NCBI GenBank assembly: GCA_004556755.1
Contig: SFFW01000003.1
Span: forward strand, 19,398 to 83,397
DNA: 64,000 bases
Source of the DNA: Clostridiales bacterium
GTDB taxonomy: Bacteria > Bacillota > Clostridia > Oscillospirales > Oscillospiraceae
Direction of reading: 5' to 3'
Shown: positions 18,596 to 27,105 of the stretch, in pieces
How the letters are laid out: every line of letters begins with the position of its first letter
How positions within the stretch are numbered: the stretch's first letter is position 1
Notes under the pieces: generated by a model
What the model saw: the letters and a program-made list of their open reading frames with translations, nothing else
The model's database searches: none
Told to the model about the DNA's origin: nothing
Made by a program: the position numbers and the translations under genes

Positions 18596-19770
18596 AGATT
18601 GCCATATACGGCGGCACGTTTAATCCGCCGCACAGGGGGCATGTCGAGTCGCTGCAAGCAGTTTACGAGCAGGCAAAGCCGGACAGGGTGCTGGTCATCC
18701 CGGCGAGCATACCGCCGCACAAAGAGCTTGCCGCCGGCAGCCCCGACGCCGAGAAGCGCCTTGAGCTTACGAGGCTTGCATTTAAAGAGCTTCCGTATGC
18801 CAAGGTGACGGATATGGAGCTTACGAGGACGGGCAAAAGCTACACTTCGGACACCGTGGCGGAGCTTTTGCGCAAGTACCCTGACGCCGAGCTTATGCTC
18901 GCCATGGGTACGGATATGTTCCTCAGCTTCGAGACATGGCACGAGTACCGCTATCTGATAGATAACGTGACCATGCTCGTCTTTGCCCGCAGAGAGGGCG
19001 AGGACGAAAAGATATTCAAATACGGGGAATATCTCGAAAGCAAATACGGCGCCAAGATAAACTACATTATGCACGACCCGCTGCCGATCTCCTCGTCGGA
19101 GATACGCAGGCTGCTGCCGAGGAGACTCGGAAGAGAGCTTCTGCCCGGCATAGTTTTCGCAAGGATCGTGAAAAACGGGGACTACGCCGCAAAGCCGGAT
19201 TTCCCGTGGCTTCGGGAGCAGTCATATGCCTACCTTTCCCCGAAGCGCATCCCTCATGTGCAGGGCTGCGAGTGGGAGGCGGTGCGGCTGGCAAAGCGTT
19301 GGGGCGAATCCGAGGATGATGCCGCAGAAGCCGGAATTTTGCACGATATAACAAAAAAACTTGTGCTTTCCGAACAATTGATATTAAGTGAAAAATATGG
19401 TATCATTAACGATACCTATGAAACGGCGAACGTAAAGCTGCTGCACGCAAAGACGGGTGCGGCGCTTGCAAGGGATCTTTTCAACATAAGCGACAGGGTG
19501 TACTCGGCGATACGCTGGCACACGACCGGAAAGCCGGACATGACGCTGCTTGAGAAGATAATTTACATGGCGGATTACATCGAGCCGAATCGGGACTTTC
19601 CGGGTGTGGACAAGCTCAGAAAGCTTGCGTATGAGGACCTTGATGCGGCGATGGCCTTAGGGCTTAAAATGAGCCTTGAGGATATACGAAGTTATGGGGC
19701 GGAGCCGTATGAAGTGACGGTTTCGGCGTATGAGTGGTATAAAGCTAAGCTGACTGAGAAAGGGAAATGA
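18592..19770 (+). CDS. nadD: NadD-YqeK fusion: nicotinate-nucleotide adenylyltransferase plus HD hydrolase
   Basis: A 392-residue fusion. Residues 1 to about 200 are NadD, which makes nicotinic acid adenine dinucleotide for NAD synthesis: GGTFNPPHRGH at 6-16, ISSSEIRRLLP at about 165. From about 215 on is a YqeK-type HD-domain phosphohydrolase, with a metal His at about 222 (HVQGCEW) and ILHDITKK at about 249. YqeK proteins hydrolyse diadenosine tetraphosphate symmetrically. In Bacillus the two are separate adjacent genes. No frameshift is visible at the junction, so the fusion is real in this sequence. Confidence 0.93.
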   Translation: MKIAIYGGTFNPPHRGHVESLQAVYEQAKPDRVLVIPASIPPHKELAAGSPDAEKRLELTRLAFKELPYAKVTDMELTRTGKSYTSDTVAELLRKYPDAELMLAMGTDMFLSFETWHEYRYLIDNVTMLVFARREGEDEKIFKYGEYLESKYGAKINYIMHDPLPISSSEIRRLLPRRLGRELLPGIVFARIVKNGDYAAKPDFPWLREQSYAYLSPKRIPHVQGCEWEAVRLAKRWGESEDDAAEAGILHDITKKLVLSEQLILSEKYGIINDTYETANVKLLHAKTGAALARDLFNISDRVYSAIRWHTTGKPDMTLLEKIIYMADYIEPNRDFPGVDKLRKLAYEDLDAAMALGLKMSLEDIRSYGAEPYEVTVSAYEWYKAKLTEKGK

Positions 19771-19771
19771 A

Positions 19772-21001
19772 ATGCAGTTATACGGAAACAAAAACGACGG
19801 TAAGCATACCGGGGACAGAAGGCCAAAAAGCGAGGAAGAATTTGCTGCCGAGCAGAGAGCGGTGGACGAAGCTATGAGAGGCAACCGTTCCGGCAAGCGC
19901 AAGAAGCGCAAGAAGAAGGGGTCCGCAGTTAAGAAGATCCTGCTTGCAATACTGATAATCGCAGCGCTTGCCGCCGCAGCATGGTTCATATTTGTCGAGT
20001 TCTTTACCGAAGCGCCCGAGGTCGCACCCGAAGGCAGGGAAGACGGCAAGTTTACCTTCCTCATTGTCGGACTTGACAAGGTCGGCAACAACACCGACAC
20101 CATCATGGTCGCTCGCTTTGATACCAAGAACGACAATATAAACGTCGTGAGCCTTCCGAGAGACACTCTCATTAACTCCGAATCCAGCGTTAAAAAGATA
20201 AACAGCGTGTACCCCGCAAGCATCAATAACGGCGGCGACGGCTATACCGCTTTGGCGGCTGCGGTCGAGAAGATGCTGGGCTTTAAGGTCGACCACATTG
20301 TCGTCATCGACATTCAGGCTGCGGCCGAGATCGTGGACACCATCGGCGGCGTTGAGTTTGACGTTCCGGTCAACATGAACTACGACGACCCCACTCAGGA
20401 CCTGCACATCCACATAAACAAGGGACTTCAGAGGCTCAACGGTGAGCAGACGGTTCAGGTGCTGCGTTTCCGTGCGACCTACGGCATGGGCGACATTGAC
20501 CGTATCGACGTGCAGCAGAGCCTGTTCCGTACAATGGCGTCTCAGCTCATAAGCCTCGGCAACATTCCTAACATCGACGAGCTTATAAGTATTGCGGAAA
20601 ACAGAGTCGTGACTTATAATACCCATACGGGCAAGCCGCTTACCGGCGACAATATCCGCTACTTCCTCAAGGAGTTCCTTGACCTCAGCGGTGAGGACAT
20701 CCAGTTTATGAAGATGCCGGCGCTGAACTCTTACTGCGGCGAGATATGCAAGGTCAGCTATGTGTTCCCCGACATCGGCGCATGGGTCGATATGGTCAAC
20801 GAGCGCATTAACCCCTACGACGAAAAGGTGAGCTACGAGGATCTCGACATGGTGACGGTGATGAACGGAAACTTCTACTACACCACGGAGCCTTTACGTG
20901 GCGGCGTTACGAGCTTCTACCTTTATAGCAGCTATCCCAATGTTGCAAACTACGGTATTCTGCCGTATTCAAGTATCCTGACAGATGAGGGTGATAATTG
21001 A
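19772..21001 (+). CDS. LytR-CpsA-Psr (LCP) family ligase
   Basis: A 409-residue membrane protein that attaches undecaprenyl-linked glycopolymers to peptidoglycan. The cytoplasmic N-terminus (1-50) is charged, with a Lys/Arg cluster (KRKKRKKKG) before one membrane helix at about 52-72. The LCP domain then shows FLIVGLD, NTDTIMVARFD and NVVSLPRDT, with conserved Asp and Arg residues that bind the lipid pyrophosphate. It sits between nadD-yqeK and rsfS as in many clostridia. The WecG/TagA-like enzyme at 27.8 kb could supply its polymer, but that link is inference. Confidence 0.9.
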   Translation: MQLYGNKNDGKHTGDRRPKSEEEFAAEQRAVDEAMRGNRSGKRKKRKKKGSAVKKILLAILIIAALAAAAWFIFVEFFTEAPEVAPEGREDGKFTFLIVGLDKVGNNTDTIMVARFDTKNDNINVVSLPRDTLINSESSVKKINSVYPASINNGGDGYTALAAAVEKMLGFKVDHIVVIDIQAAAEIVDTIGGVEFDVPVNMNYDDPTQDLHIHINKGLQRLNGEQTVQVLRFRATYGMGDIDRIDVQQSLFRTMASQLISLGNIPNIDELISIAENRVVTYNTHTGKPLTGDNIRYFLKEFLDLSGEDIQFMKMPALNSYCGEICKVSYVFPDIGAWVDMVNERINPYDEKVSYEDLDMVTVMNGNFYYTTEPLRGGVTSFYLYSSYPNVANYGILPYSSILTDEGDN

Positions 21002-21363
21002 TGATGACACCGAAGGAGGTCGTTCAGATCGCCGCAAAAGCGCTGAACGATAAAAAAGGAAAGGACATAAAGGTCCTTAAAACCCACGATCTCACGACGC
21101 TGTGCGACTATTTCGTGATATGCACCGGCACCTCCTCCACACATATCAAGTCGCTTACCGACGAGATCGACAGAGCAATGAGTGAGGCGGGAGAACCGCC
21201 CATCCGCAGAGAAGGCTACCGCAGCGGCAACTGGGTGCTGCTTGACTTCGGATGCGTCGTCGCTCACGTCTTCACCGAGGACGCAAGAGAGTTTTATAAG
21301 CTCGAAAGGCTCTGGTCCGACGCCGAGGAGATCGACCTCTCATCCCTTATCGGCCCCTGCTAA
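21001..21363 (+). CDS. rsfS: ribosomal silencing factor RsfS
   Basis: A 120-residue protein that binds L14 and blocks subunit joining when nutrients are scarce. The family core is visible: LTTLCDYFVICTGTSSTHIK, GNWVLLDFGCVVAHVF and EFYKLERLW. ATG 21001 overlaps the LCP stop (TGATG) and has GAGGGTG at 20987-20993; TTG 20998 is less likely. A GGCCCC/GGGGCC stem at 21352-21369 spans the stop codon but lacks a T run. Confidence 0.93.
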   Translation: MMTPKEVVQIAAKALNDKKGKDIKVLKTHDLTTLCDYFVICTGTSSTHIKSLTDEIDRAMSEAGEPPIRREGYRSGNWVLLDFGCVVAHVFTEDAREFYKLERLWSDAEEIDLSSLIGPC

Positions 21364-21405
21364 GGGGCCTTCGGACATTTATACTATGATAAGGGAGATA
21401 TAAAA

Positions 21406-23823
21406 ATGAAATACGATTTTGCCGCAATAGAAAAGAAATGGCAGGAAAATTGGGAAAAAACCAAACCTTACGCCGCAATTACCGGCGATCCGAGACCTAA
21501 GTTTTACGGACTTATCGAGTTCCCGTACCCTTCGGGTCAGGGACTGCACGTCGGTCACCCCAGACCCTTTACGGCGATCGACATCGTGTGCCGCAAAAGG
21601 AGAATGCAGGGCTACAACGTCCTGTTTCCCATCGGCTTTGACGCATTCGGTCTGCCCACCGAGAACTATGCGATAAAGACCCATATCCACCCCACCAAGG
21701 TGACGGCGGCGAACATCAAGACCTTTACCTCTCAGCTCAAGATGCTGGGCTATGGCTTTGACTGGGACAGAGTTGTCGATACGACCGACCCCAAGTACTA
21801 CAAGTGGACCCAGTGGATATTCCTCCAGATGTACAAGCACGGGCTTGCGTATAAGGCGACGATGCCCGTGAACTGGTGTACCTCCTGCAAGTGCGTGCTT
21901 GCAAACGAGGAGGTCGTGGACGGCGTATGCGAGCGCTGCGGCAGCGAGGTCGTGCGCAAGGAAAAGAGCCAGTGGATGCTGGCGATCACCAAGTACGCAC
22001 AGCGCCTTATCGACGATCTGGACGATCTCGACTACCTTGAGAGAGTCAAGATCCAGCAGAAGAATTGGATCGGACGCTCCACCGGTGCCGAAATAACCTT
22101 TGACACCAACCTCGGCGAAAAGGTGACGGTGTACACCACGAGACCCGACACCCTTTTCGGCACGAGCTATATGGTCATTTCGCCGGAGCATCCGCTGCTT
22201 GAGAAGTGGCTGCCTGAGATCGAAAACCGTGATGAGGTCGAGGCGTACCGCATCGAGGCGGGCAGAAAGTCCGACTTCGAGCGAGGTGAGCTTAACAAGG
22301 AAAAGACCGGCGTGCGCCTTGCGGGCGTTGAGGTTATGAACCCCGTTACCGGCAAGCCCCTGCCGATGTTCGTCTCCGACTATGTTCTCATGGGCTACGG
22401 CACCGGCATAGTCATGGGCGTTCCGGGACACGACCAGCGTGACTGGGAGTTTGCGACCAAGTTCGGTCTGCCGATAATCGAGGTTGTTTCCGGCGGCGAC
22501 GTAACGAAGGGCGCATTCGTTGCAAAGGACGACAGCGCCGTCATGGTAAACTCCGGCTTCCTCAACGGCATGACCGTAAAAGAAGCCATCCCCGCAATGA
22601 AAAAGTACCTTGAGGAAAAAGGTATAGGCGTCGAGAAGGTCAACTACAAGCTCCGTGACTGGGTGTTCTCACGTCAGCGTTACTGGGGCGAGCCTATCCC
22701 GATGATTAACTGCCCCGAATGCGGTTGGGTACCCGTGCCGGAGGAGGAGCTGCCGCTCGTCCTGCCCGACGTGGAAAACTACGAGCCGACCGATAACGGC
22801 GAAAGCCCCATCGCAAAGATGCGTGACTGGGTGGAATGCACCTGCCCCAAGTGCGGCGGCAAGGCCGAGCGTGAGACAGATACGATGCCTAACTGGGCAG
22901 GCTCAAGCTGGTACTGGCTCCGCTATATGGATCCGCACAACGACAAGGAGTTCGTCTCCAAGGAAGCCGAAAACTACTGGGGTCCCGTTGACTGGTACAA
23001 CGGCGGTATGGAGCATACCACGCTGCACCTCCTGTACTCCCGCTTCTGGCACAAATTCCTGTACGACATCGGTGAGGTCCACACCAAGGAGCCTTACGCA
23101 AAGCGTACATCCCACGGCATGATCCTCGGCGAGGGCGGCGAAAAGATGAGCAAGTCGAGGGGCAACGTCATAAACCCGAACGACATTGTCAATCAGTACG
23201 GCGCCGACACTCTGCGTCTGCACATTATGTTCATCGGCGACTTTGAAAAGGCGGTGTCGTGGTCTAACGAGGCAGTCAAGGGCTCAAAGCGCTTCCTCGA
23301 CCGCTGTTGGAACCTCATGGAGCTTGCGAGCGACGACGAGGGCTATTCCGCAAAGAACGAGAGCGTTGTCCACAAGACCGTGAAAAAGGTCGGCGCCGAC
23401 ATCGAGGAGCTGAAGATGAACACGGCGATCGCCGCTCTGATGAGCATGGTCAACGACTTCTACGCAAACGGCTGCACCAAGGGCGAGGTCAAAACTCTGC
23501 TCCTGCTTTTAAGCCCCTTTGCTCCGCATATCGTTGAGGAAATGTGGGAACAGATGGGCTTTGCCGCAGCCGAGGGCAAGATGGCGATGCAGATGCCGTG
23601 GCCTTCCTACACCGATTCCAAGACCGTTGACAACGAGTGCGAGATGGCGGTCCAGGTGAACGGTAAGCTCAAGACCACGATCAAGGCGCCCGTTGACTCC
23701 GAGGACGACTACGTTGTTGAGCTTGCCTGCAAGGACGCAAAGGTCGCACCGCTGCTTGAGGGCAAAACGCTTGTCAAGACCATTGTCAGGAAAAACAAGA
23801 TAGTCAGCCTTGTGGTAAAATAA
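21406..23823 (+). CDS. leuS: leucyl-tRNA synthetase
   Basis: An 805-residue class I synthetase. The HIGH motif appears as GLHVGHPRPF at about 46-55, and KMSKSRGN at about 581. A CP1 editing domain with TTRPDTLFG and GTGIVMGVPGHDQRD lies between about 225 and 415. A zinc-ribbon-like CTSC...CERC occurs at about 160-182 and CPEC...CPKC near 435-485. AGGGAG precedes the ATG. No T-box leader is visible in the 42 bases upstream. A possible weak -10 (TATACT) lies at 21380-21385. Confidence 0.97.
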   Translation: MKYDFAAIEKKWQENWEKTKPYAAITGDPRPKFYGLIEFPYPSGQGLHVGHPRPFTAIDIVCRKRRMQGYNVLFPIGFDAFGLPTENYAIKTHIHPTKVTAANIKTFTSQLKMLGYGFDWDRVVDTTDPKYYKWTQWIFLQMYKHGLAYKATMPVNWCTSCKCVLANEEVVDGVCERCGSEVVRKEKSQWMLAITKYAQRLIDDLDDLDYLERVKIQQKNWIGRSTGAEITFDTNLGEKVTVYTTRPDTLFGTSYMVISPEHPLLEKWLPEIENRDEVEAYRIEAGRKSDFERGELNKEKTGVRLAGVEVMNPVTGKPLPMFVSDYVLMGYGTGIVMGVPGHDQRDWEFATKFGLPIIEVVSGGDVTKGAFVAKDDSAVMVNSGFLNGMTVKEAIPAMKKYLEEKGIGVEKVNYKLRDWVFSRQRYWGEPIPMINCPECGWVPVPEEELPLVLPDVENYEPTDNGESPIAKMRDWVECTCPKCGGKAERETDTMPNWAGSSWYWLRYMDPHNDKEFVSKEAENYWGPVDWYNGGMEHTTLHLLYSRFWHKFLYDIGEVHTKEPYAKRTSHGMILGEGGEKMSKSRGNVINPNDIVNQYGADTLRLHIMFIGDFEKAVSWSNEAVKGSKRFLDRCWNLMELASDDEGYSAKNESVVHKTVKKVGADIEELKMNTAIAALMSMVNDFYANGCTKGEVKTLLLLLSPFAPHIVEEMWEQMGFAAAEGKMAMQMPWPSYTDSKTVDNECEMAVQVNGKLKTTIKAPVDSEDDYVVELACKDAKVAPLLEGKTLVKTIVRKNKIVSLVVK

Positions 23824-23845
23824 GCGGATATAAGAATAATTGTGG

Positions 23846-23874
23846 TTGACATTGGACTGTAAAACAAGTATAAT
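23846..23874 (+). promoter_or_regulatory. consensus promoter of rpsU
   Basis: TTGACA (23846-23851), exactly 17 bases, TATAAT (23869-23874): a perfect vegetative promoter, as expected for a ribosomal protein gene. It is the strongest promoter seen in the window. Confidence 0.9.
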
Positions 23875-23882
23875 GTCATTCG

Positions 23883-23924
23883 TTAAGCCAAAGAGTTTGG
23901 CCCTTAAAGCGCCGCAAGGCGTTA
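23883..23924 (+). promoter_or_regulatory. rpsU leader with two hairpins
   Basis: Two small hairpins follow the transcript start: GCCAAA/TTTGGC with a 3-base loop (23887-23901) and AGCGCC/GGCGTT with a GCAA loop (23908-23923). GGAGGGAG follows just before the ATG. The leader could serve for autoregulation or mRNA stability; no known riboswitch was recognised. Confidence 0.35.
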
Positions 23925-23942
23925 ATGGAGGGAGTGAAATAA

Positions 23943-24128
23943 ATGTCTGAAATCTATGTCAAGGAAAATGAGTCTCTGGACAATGCTCTTAAAAGATTCA
24001 AGCGCAGCTGCGCAAAGGCCGGCGTTCTGCAGGACCTCAGAAAGAAGGAGTACTATCAGAGTCCCAGCGTAAAGCGCCGCAAAAAGAGCGAGGCCGCACG
24101 CAAGAACAAGAACAAGAGATACTACTAA
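23943..24128 (+). CDS. rpsU: 30S ribosomal protein S21
   Basis: A 61-residue basic protein of the small subunit near the anti-Shine-Dalgarno region. SEIYVKENESLDNALKRFKR at the start and the Lys/Arg-rich tail KKSEAARKNKNKRYY are diagnostic. It forms its own unit, with a perfect promoter and a strong terminator. Confidence 0.97.
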   Translation: MSEIYVKENESLDNALKRFKRSCAKAGVLQDLRKKEYYQSPSVKRRKKSEAARKNKNKRYY

Positions 24129-24130
24129 TT

Positions 24131-24165
24131 AAAAAAGCCTGTACCGATTTGGTACAGGCTTTTTT
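24131..24165. terminator. bidirectional terminator between rpsU and the convergent operon
   Basis: A 9-bp perfect stem (GCCTGTACC/GGTACAGGC) with a 5-base loop, flanked by A6 on the left and T6 on the right, so it can work on both strands. Confidence 0.93.
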
Positions 24166-24170
24166 ATTGC

Positions 24171-24731
24171 TTATTCCTCAACGCTCCACGGCAGCTCAAC
24201 TGCCGTAAAGCCGTGATGCACGGCGGGGAGGAACTTATCCGTAATATCCGTCGTCCTGATCTTAAGAGACGAGGTGTTCATGCACGGGTGGCAGCCGAGA
24301 AATTCGTCCTTTAAAACGTCGGAATCAATGACGGCTTTGACCTTGCCACCGGTGTCGTTCATCAGACAGAGGATGCTGACGGAGCCGGGCGTGACCCCCA
24401 AAAGCTCCTCCATGTGCTGCGGCGAGGCAAAGGAGAGCCGAGCCGTGCCGAGCTGCTTTGACAGGAGCTTGGTCTTAAACGGCTTATCGCCCGGCATGAG
24501 CAGCAGATAAAACTCCGTCTGCTGGCGGTTCGTGAGAAATAGATTCTTGCAGATGTGTGCGCCGAGTACGGCTTCCGCATCCATGCAGTCGGCGATGGTG
24601 TCGGCGTGGGGATGGTCAACGGAAACGCAGTCGATGCCGAGAGTCTCCAAAAGCTCTCTTGCCCGCCTTTCAACCTGCGCTCTCGATTCGAGATCCGACG
24701 GCTTGCCGGAATATACTTCTGATACCTTCAT
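24171..24731 (-). CDS. prolyl-tRNA editing family protein (ProXp-ala/YbaK-like deacylase)
   Basis: A 186-residue trans-editing deacylase that would hydrolyse mischarged tRNA, most likely Ala-tRNA(Pro). Family segments: KNLFLTNRQQTEFYLLLMPG, GDKPFKTKLLSKQLG, and TPGSVSILCLMND near the middle. ATG 24731 (GAGGTG upstream) gives a normal-length protein; the frame stays open upstream into the CoA-transferase but without a suitable start. It follows the CoA-transferase gene by four bases, so the two are co-transcribed even though their functions seem unrelated. Substrate specificity within the family is not proven. Confidence 0.85.
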   Translation of the reverse strand: MKVSEVYSGKPSDLESRAQVERRARELLETLGIDCVSVDHPHADTIADCMDAEAVLGAHICKNLFLTNRQQTEFYLLLMPGDKPFKTKLLSKQLGTARLSFASPQHMEELLGVTPGSVSILCLMNDTGGKVKAVIDSDVLKDEFLGCHPCMNTSSLKIRTTDITDKFLPAVHHGFTAVELPWSVEE

Positions 24732-24735
24732 ATTT

Positions 24736-26070
24736 TCACCTCTTGTTAGACGGAAGCCATATGTGCATTTCGTCCGCCTTGCGTATAAGCTCGTCCCGGA
24801 AATCGGGGTGCGCAATGCCGATGAGCATATCGGCACGCTCCCAAGTCGTGCGACCTGCGAGGTTCACGGCGCCGTATTCGGTGACGACGTAAAACGCCTG
24901 ACTTCTCGGCGTCGTGACAATATCGCCGTTAAACGTCGGAACTATGCGGCTTTTAAGCTCGCCCTTGCGATTCTTGTAGGTGCTGCTCATGCAGATAAAC
25001 GCCTTACCGTTGCGGCTCATGCTTGCACCGGTCACAAAGTCGAGCTGACCGCCCGTGCCGCTTATCTGCCGTGTTCCGGCGCTTTCGGAGGAAATCTGTC
25101 CGAAAAGGTCGGCGGAAATGCAGGCGTTTATGGAGACCATGTTTTCGTTTGCGGCGATGACGTTCGGGTCGTTGACGTATGACAGAGGGTAGCCGCAGAA
25201 GTCGGAGTTGTTGTCGAGCCAGTCGTACATCTCACGGCTGCCGATCGCAAGACCTAAAATACCGACACCTCGGTGCAGCGTCTTTCCGACATTTGTAAGT
25301 TTGCCCGCCTTGTACATGGAAAGGTATGCGTCGGAGCAAAGCTCGGTGTGCATACCGAGGTCACGAAGGTCACTTTCTGCGATAAGCTCACCCAAGGCGT
25401 TCGGCATACCGCCGATGCCGAGCTGAACCGTTGCGCCGTTTCGTATGTGCGGCAGAACGTGCCGAGCGATGCGGATGTCGGTCTCGGTGGGAGCGGGATT
25501 CGGCATCTCATACAGCGGAGGATCGCCGCTCTCGACTATCATATCGACCTGACTTATGTGTATGCGAACGTCTTCACTGCCGAGTATCCTCGGCGTGTTG
25601 CGGTTGACCTCAACTATGACGACGGCGCTGTTGTCGGCAATGCACTTTGACAGACCGAGAGAGCTGCCGAAGTAAAAATAGCCCTCGTCGTCCATGCCGG
25701 AGACAGTCACCATGCACACGTCTGAGTGCAAAAAATTCTTGTAATACCAAGCAAGATTGCGGAATATCATCGGCTCGAAAAACGCCCTGCCGCAGTCGAT
25801 TAGCCTGCGCTCGTAGGCGGAGCAATGCCAGGTGTTGTAGACGAAATGCTCAAGCGTCGGGTCACATTCTACGACCGCAATAGGTCCGAAAATAAGGTCG
25901 CCCCTGATCTTGACGCTGTGCAGCTCGTCACGCCGCAGGCTAAGCGCTCTGTCAAGCGTCACGGGGAAGCTGAGATTTGAGGTGTATTCCACCCAGTCGC
26001 CGCTTTTGACGCAGCGGACCGCTTCATCTGCGGTGCGAAGCTTTCTTGCGTATTCTGCCGAATAATCCAT
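24736..26070 (-). CDS. acetyl-CoA hydrolase/transferase family, butyryl-CoA:acetate CoA-transferase type
   Basis: A 444-residue CoA-transferase. ATG 26070 is chosen because a GGAGG lies just upstream; an in-frame start at 26109 has none. Markers are the N-terminal SGDWVEYTS, IRNGATVQLGIGGMPNALGE, MHTELCSDAY and SGTGGQLDFVTGA. The Glu in HTE (about residue 240) aligns, from memory, with the catalytic glutamate of 4-hydroxybutyrate CoA-transferase. Butyrate-producing gut Clostridia use such an enzyme to turn butyryl-CoA plus acetate into butyrate and acetyl-CoA. 4-Hydroxybutyrate or propionate specificity is equally possible from sequence alone. The rest of the butyrate pathway is not in this window. 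Confidence 0.85.
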   Translation of the reverse strand: MDYSAEYARKLRTADEAVRCVKSGDWVEYTSNLSFPVTLDRALSLRRDELHSVKIRGDLIFGPIAVVECDPTLEHFVYNTWHCSAYERRLIDCGRAFFEPMIFRNLAWYYKNFLHSDVCMVTVSGMDDEGYFYFGSSLGLSKCIADNSAVVIVEVNRNTPRILGSEDVRIHISQVDMIVESGDPPLYEMPNPAPTETDIRIARHVLPHIRNGATVQLGIGGMPNALGELIAESDLRDLGMHTELCSDAYLSMYKAGKLTNVGKTLHRGVGILGLAIGSREMYDWLDNNSDFCGYPLSYVNDPNVIAANENMVSINACISADLFGQISSESAGTRQISGTGGQLDFVTGASMSRNGKAFICMSSTYKNRKGELKSRIVPTFNGDIVTTPRSQAFYVVTEYGAVNLAGRTTWERADMLIGIAHPDFRDELIRKADEMHIWLPSNKR

Positions 26071-26097
26071 AGCCGCCTCCGATAATTTGATGCCGTT

Positions 26098-26126
26098 ATT
26101 ATCGCACAATTTGCCGAAAATGGCAA
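26098..26126 (-). promoter_or_regulatory. promoter of the CoA-transferase operon
   Basis: On the minus strand TTGCCA (26126-26121), 17 bases, GATAAT (26103-26098). It is divergent from, and nearly abuts, the ogg promoter. Confidence 0.55.
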
Positions 26127-26139
26127 TAGAGGCTTACCC

Positions 26140-26168
26140 TTGTAAAATCGGCTCAAACATAGTACAAT
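26140..26168 (+). promoter_or_regulatory. promoter of ogg
   Basis: TTGTAA (26140-26145), 17 bases, TACAAT (26163-26168). It is followed 22 bases later by the ATG with GAGGTGAG in between. Confidence 0.55.
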
Positions 26169-26190
26169 ATAGTGAAAACGAGGTGAGACC

Positions 26191-27048
26191 ATGAACACTA
26201 TTGAGCTATGCGGAACAGACAAGCTCGACATAGTAAAAACCTTCGAATGCGGGCAATGCTTCCGTTGGAACGCCGACGAAAACGGAGTGTATCACGGCGT
26301 TGCCGGAGAAAACCCTGCAAAGGTATTTGTTAACGGCGGCAAGGTTTACATAACATCGGAAGCGCCGGAGAGCTTTTGGCGCAGCTACTTTGACATGGAC
26401 ACCGATTATGAGCTTGCGGCTGCAGGCTTTACGGGGGAATACTTGGAGCGCTGCCGAGAGTTCGGAAAGGGCATCCGCATACTCAGGCAGGAACCGTGGG
26501 AGGCACTTTGCTCGTTTATCATTTCCCAGTGCAACAACATCATCCGCATCAAGGGCATTGTCGAACGGCTTTGCGAAAGCTTCGGAAAAGCTGTCCGTTT
26601 TGATGGCAAATGCTGCTATACTTTCCCTTCGGCGGATACTGTGGCTGCGCTCGGTGAGGACGATCTCAAGGTGCTGCGCTGCGGCTACCGTGCGGAGTAT
26701 ATAATCACGGCGGCGAGAGCGGTCTGCACGGGTGAGCTTGACCTGCAAGGGCTAAAGGAACTTGACTGCCGTGAGGCGGTGAAGGAGCTTCGGAAGCTGA
26801 AGGGCATAGGGGAGAAGGTTGCTAACTGCGTCGTTCTGTTTGGGCTTAACCACACGGAGGCGTTTCCTATTGACGTGTGGATGAAGCGAGCACTAAAGGA
26901 GCATTTTCCGCCGGACTTTGACCCCGAAACCCTCGGAAGGTATGCCGGACTTGCACAGCAGTATATCTTCTATTATGCAAGAAGCGGCGCCGGGGCAAAT
27001 GCTCCGAAAAACGCCGAAATGCTTTGCGGTACTGGAATAATTACTTGA
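26191..27048 (+). CDS. ogg: 8-oxoguanine DNA glycosylase/lyase (OGG1-like)
   Basis: A 285-residue bifunctional glycosylase of the HhH-GPD family. The N-terminal domain has the typical FECGQCFRW. The hairpin-helix-hairpin reads LKGIGEKVANCVVLFGLN, and PIDVWMKRAL holds the catalytic Asp. The Lys in GEKVAN and this Asp correspond to Lys249 and Asp268 of human OGG1. It would excise 8-oxoG opposite C and nick the strand. It has its own promoter and stands alone. Confidence 0.9.
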   Translation: MNTIELCGTDKLDIVKTFECGQCFRWNADENGVYHGVAGENPAKVFVNGGKVYITSEAPESFWRSYFDMDTDYELAAAGFTGEYLERCREFGKGIRILRQEPWEALCSFIISQCNNIIRIKGIVERLCESFGKAVRFDGKCCYTFPSADTVAALGEDDLKVLRCGYRAEYIITAARAVCTGELDLQGLKELDCREAVKELRKLKGIGEKVANCVVLFGLNHTEAFPIDVWMKRALKEHFPPDFDPETLGRYAGLAQQYIFYYARSGAGANAPKNAEMLCGTGIIT

Positions 27049-27073
27049 TTATGATACGCCGATATAGTATAAT
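27045..27073 (+). promoter_or_regulatory. promoter of the sirtuin gene
   Basis: TTGATT (27045-27050), 17 bases, TATAAT (27068-27073); the -35 box overlaps the ogg stop codon. Confidence 0.7.
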
Positions 27074-27105
27074 AAAATAATTCAAACGGGAAGGGAGACC
27101 GCAGT

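Noticed and set aside
21352..21369. GGCCCC/GGGGCC stem after rsfS as a terminator
   Set aside because: Six base pairs, no T run, and it includes the rsfS stop codon; probably not a functional terminator.
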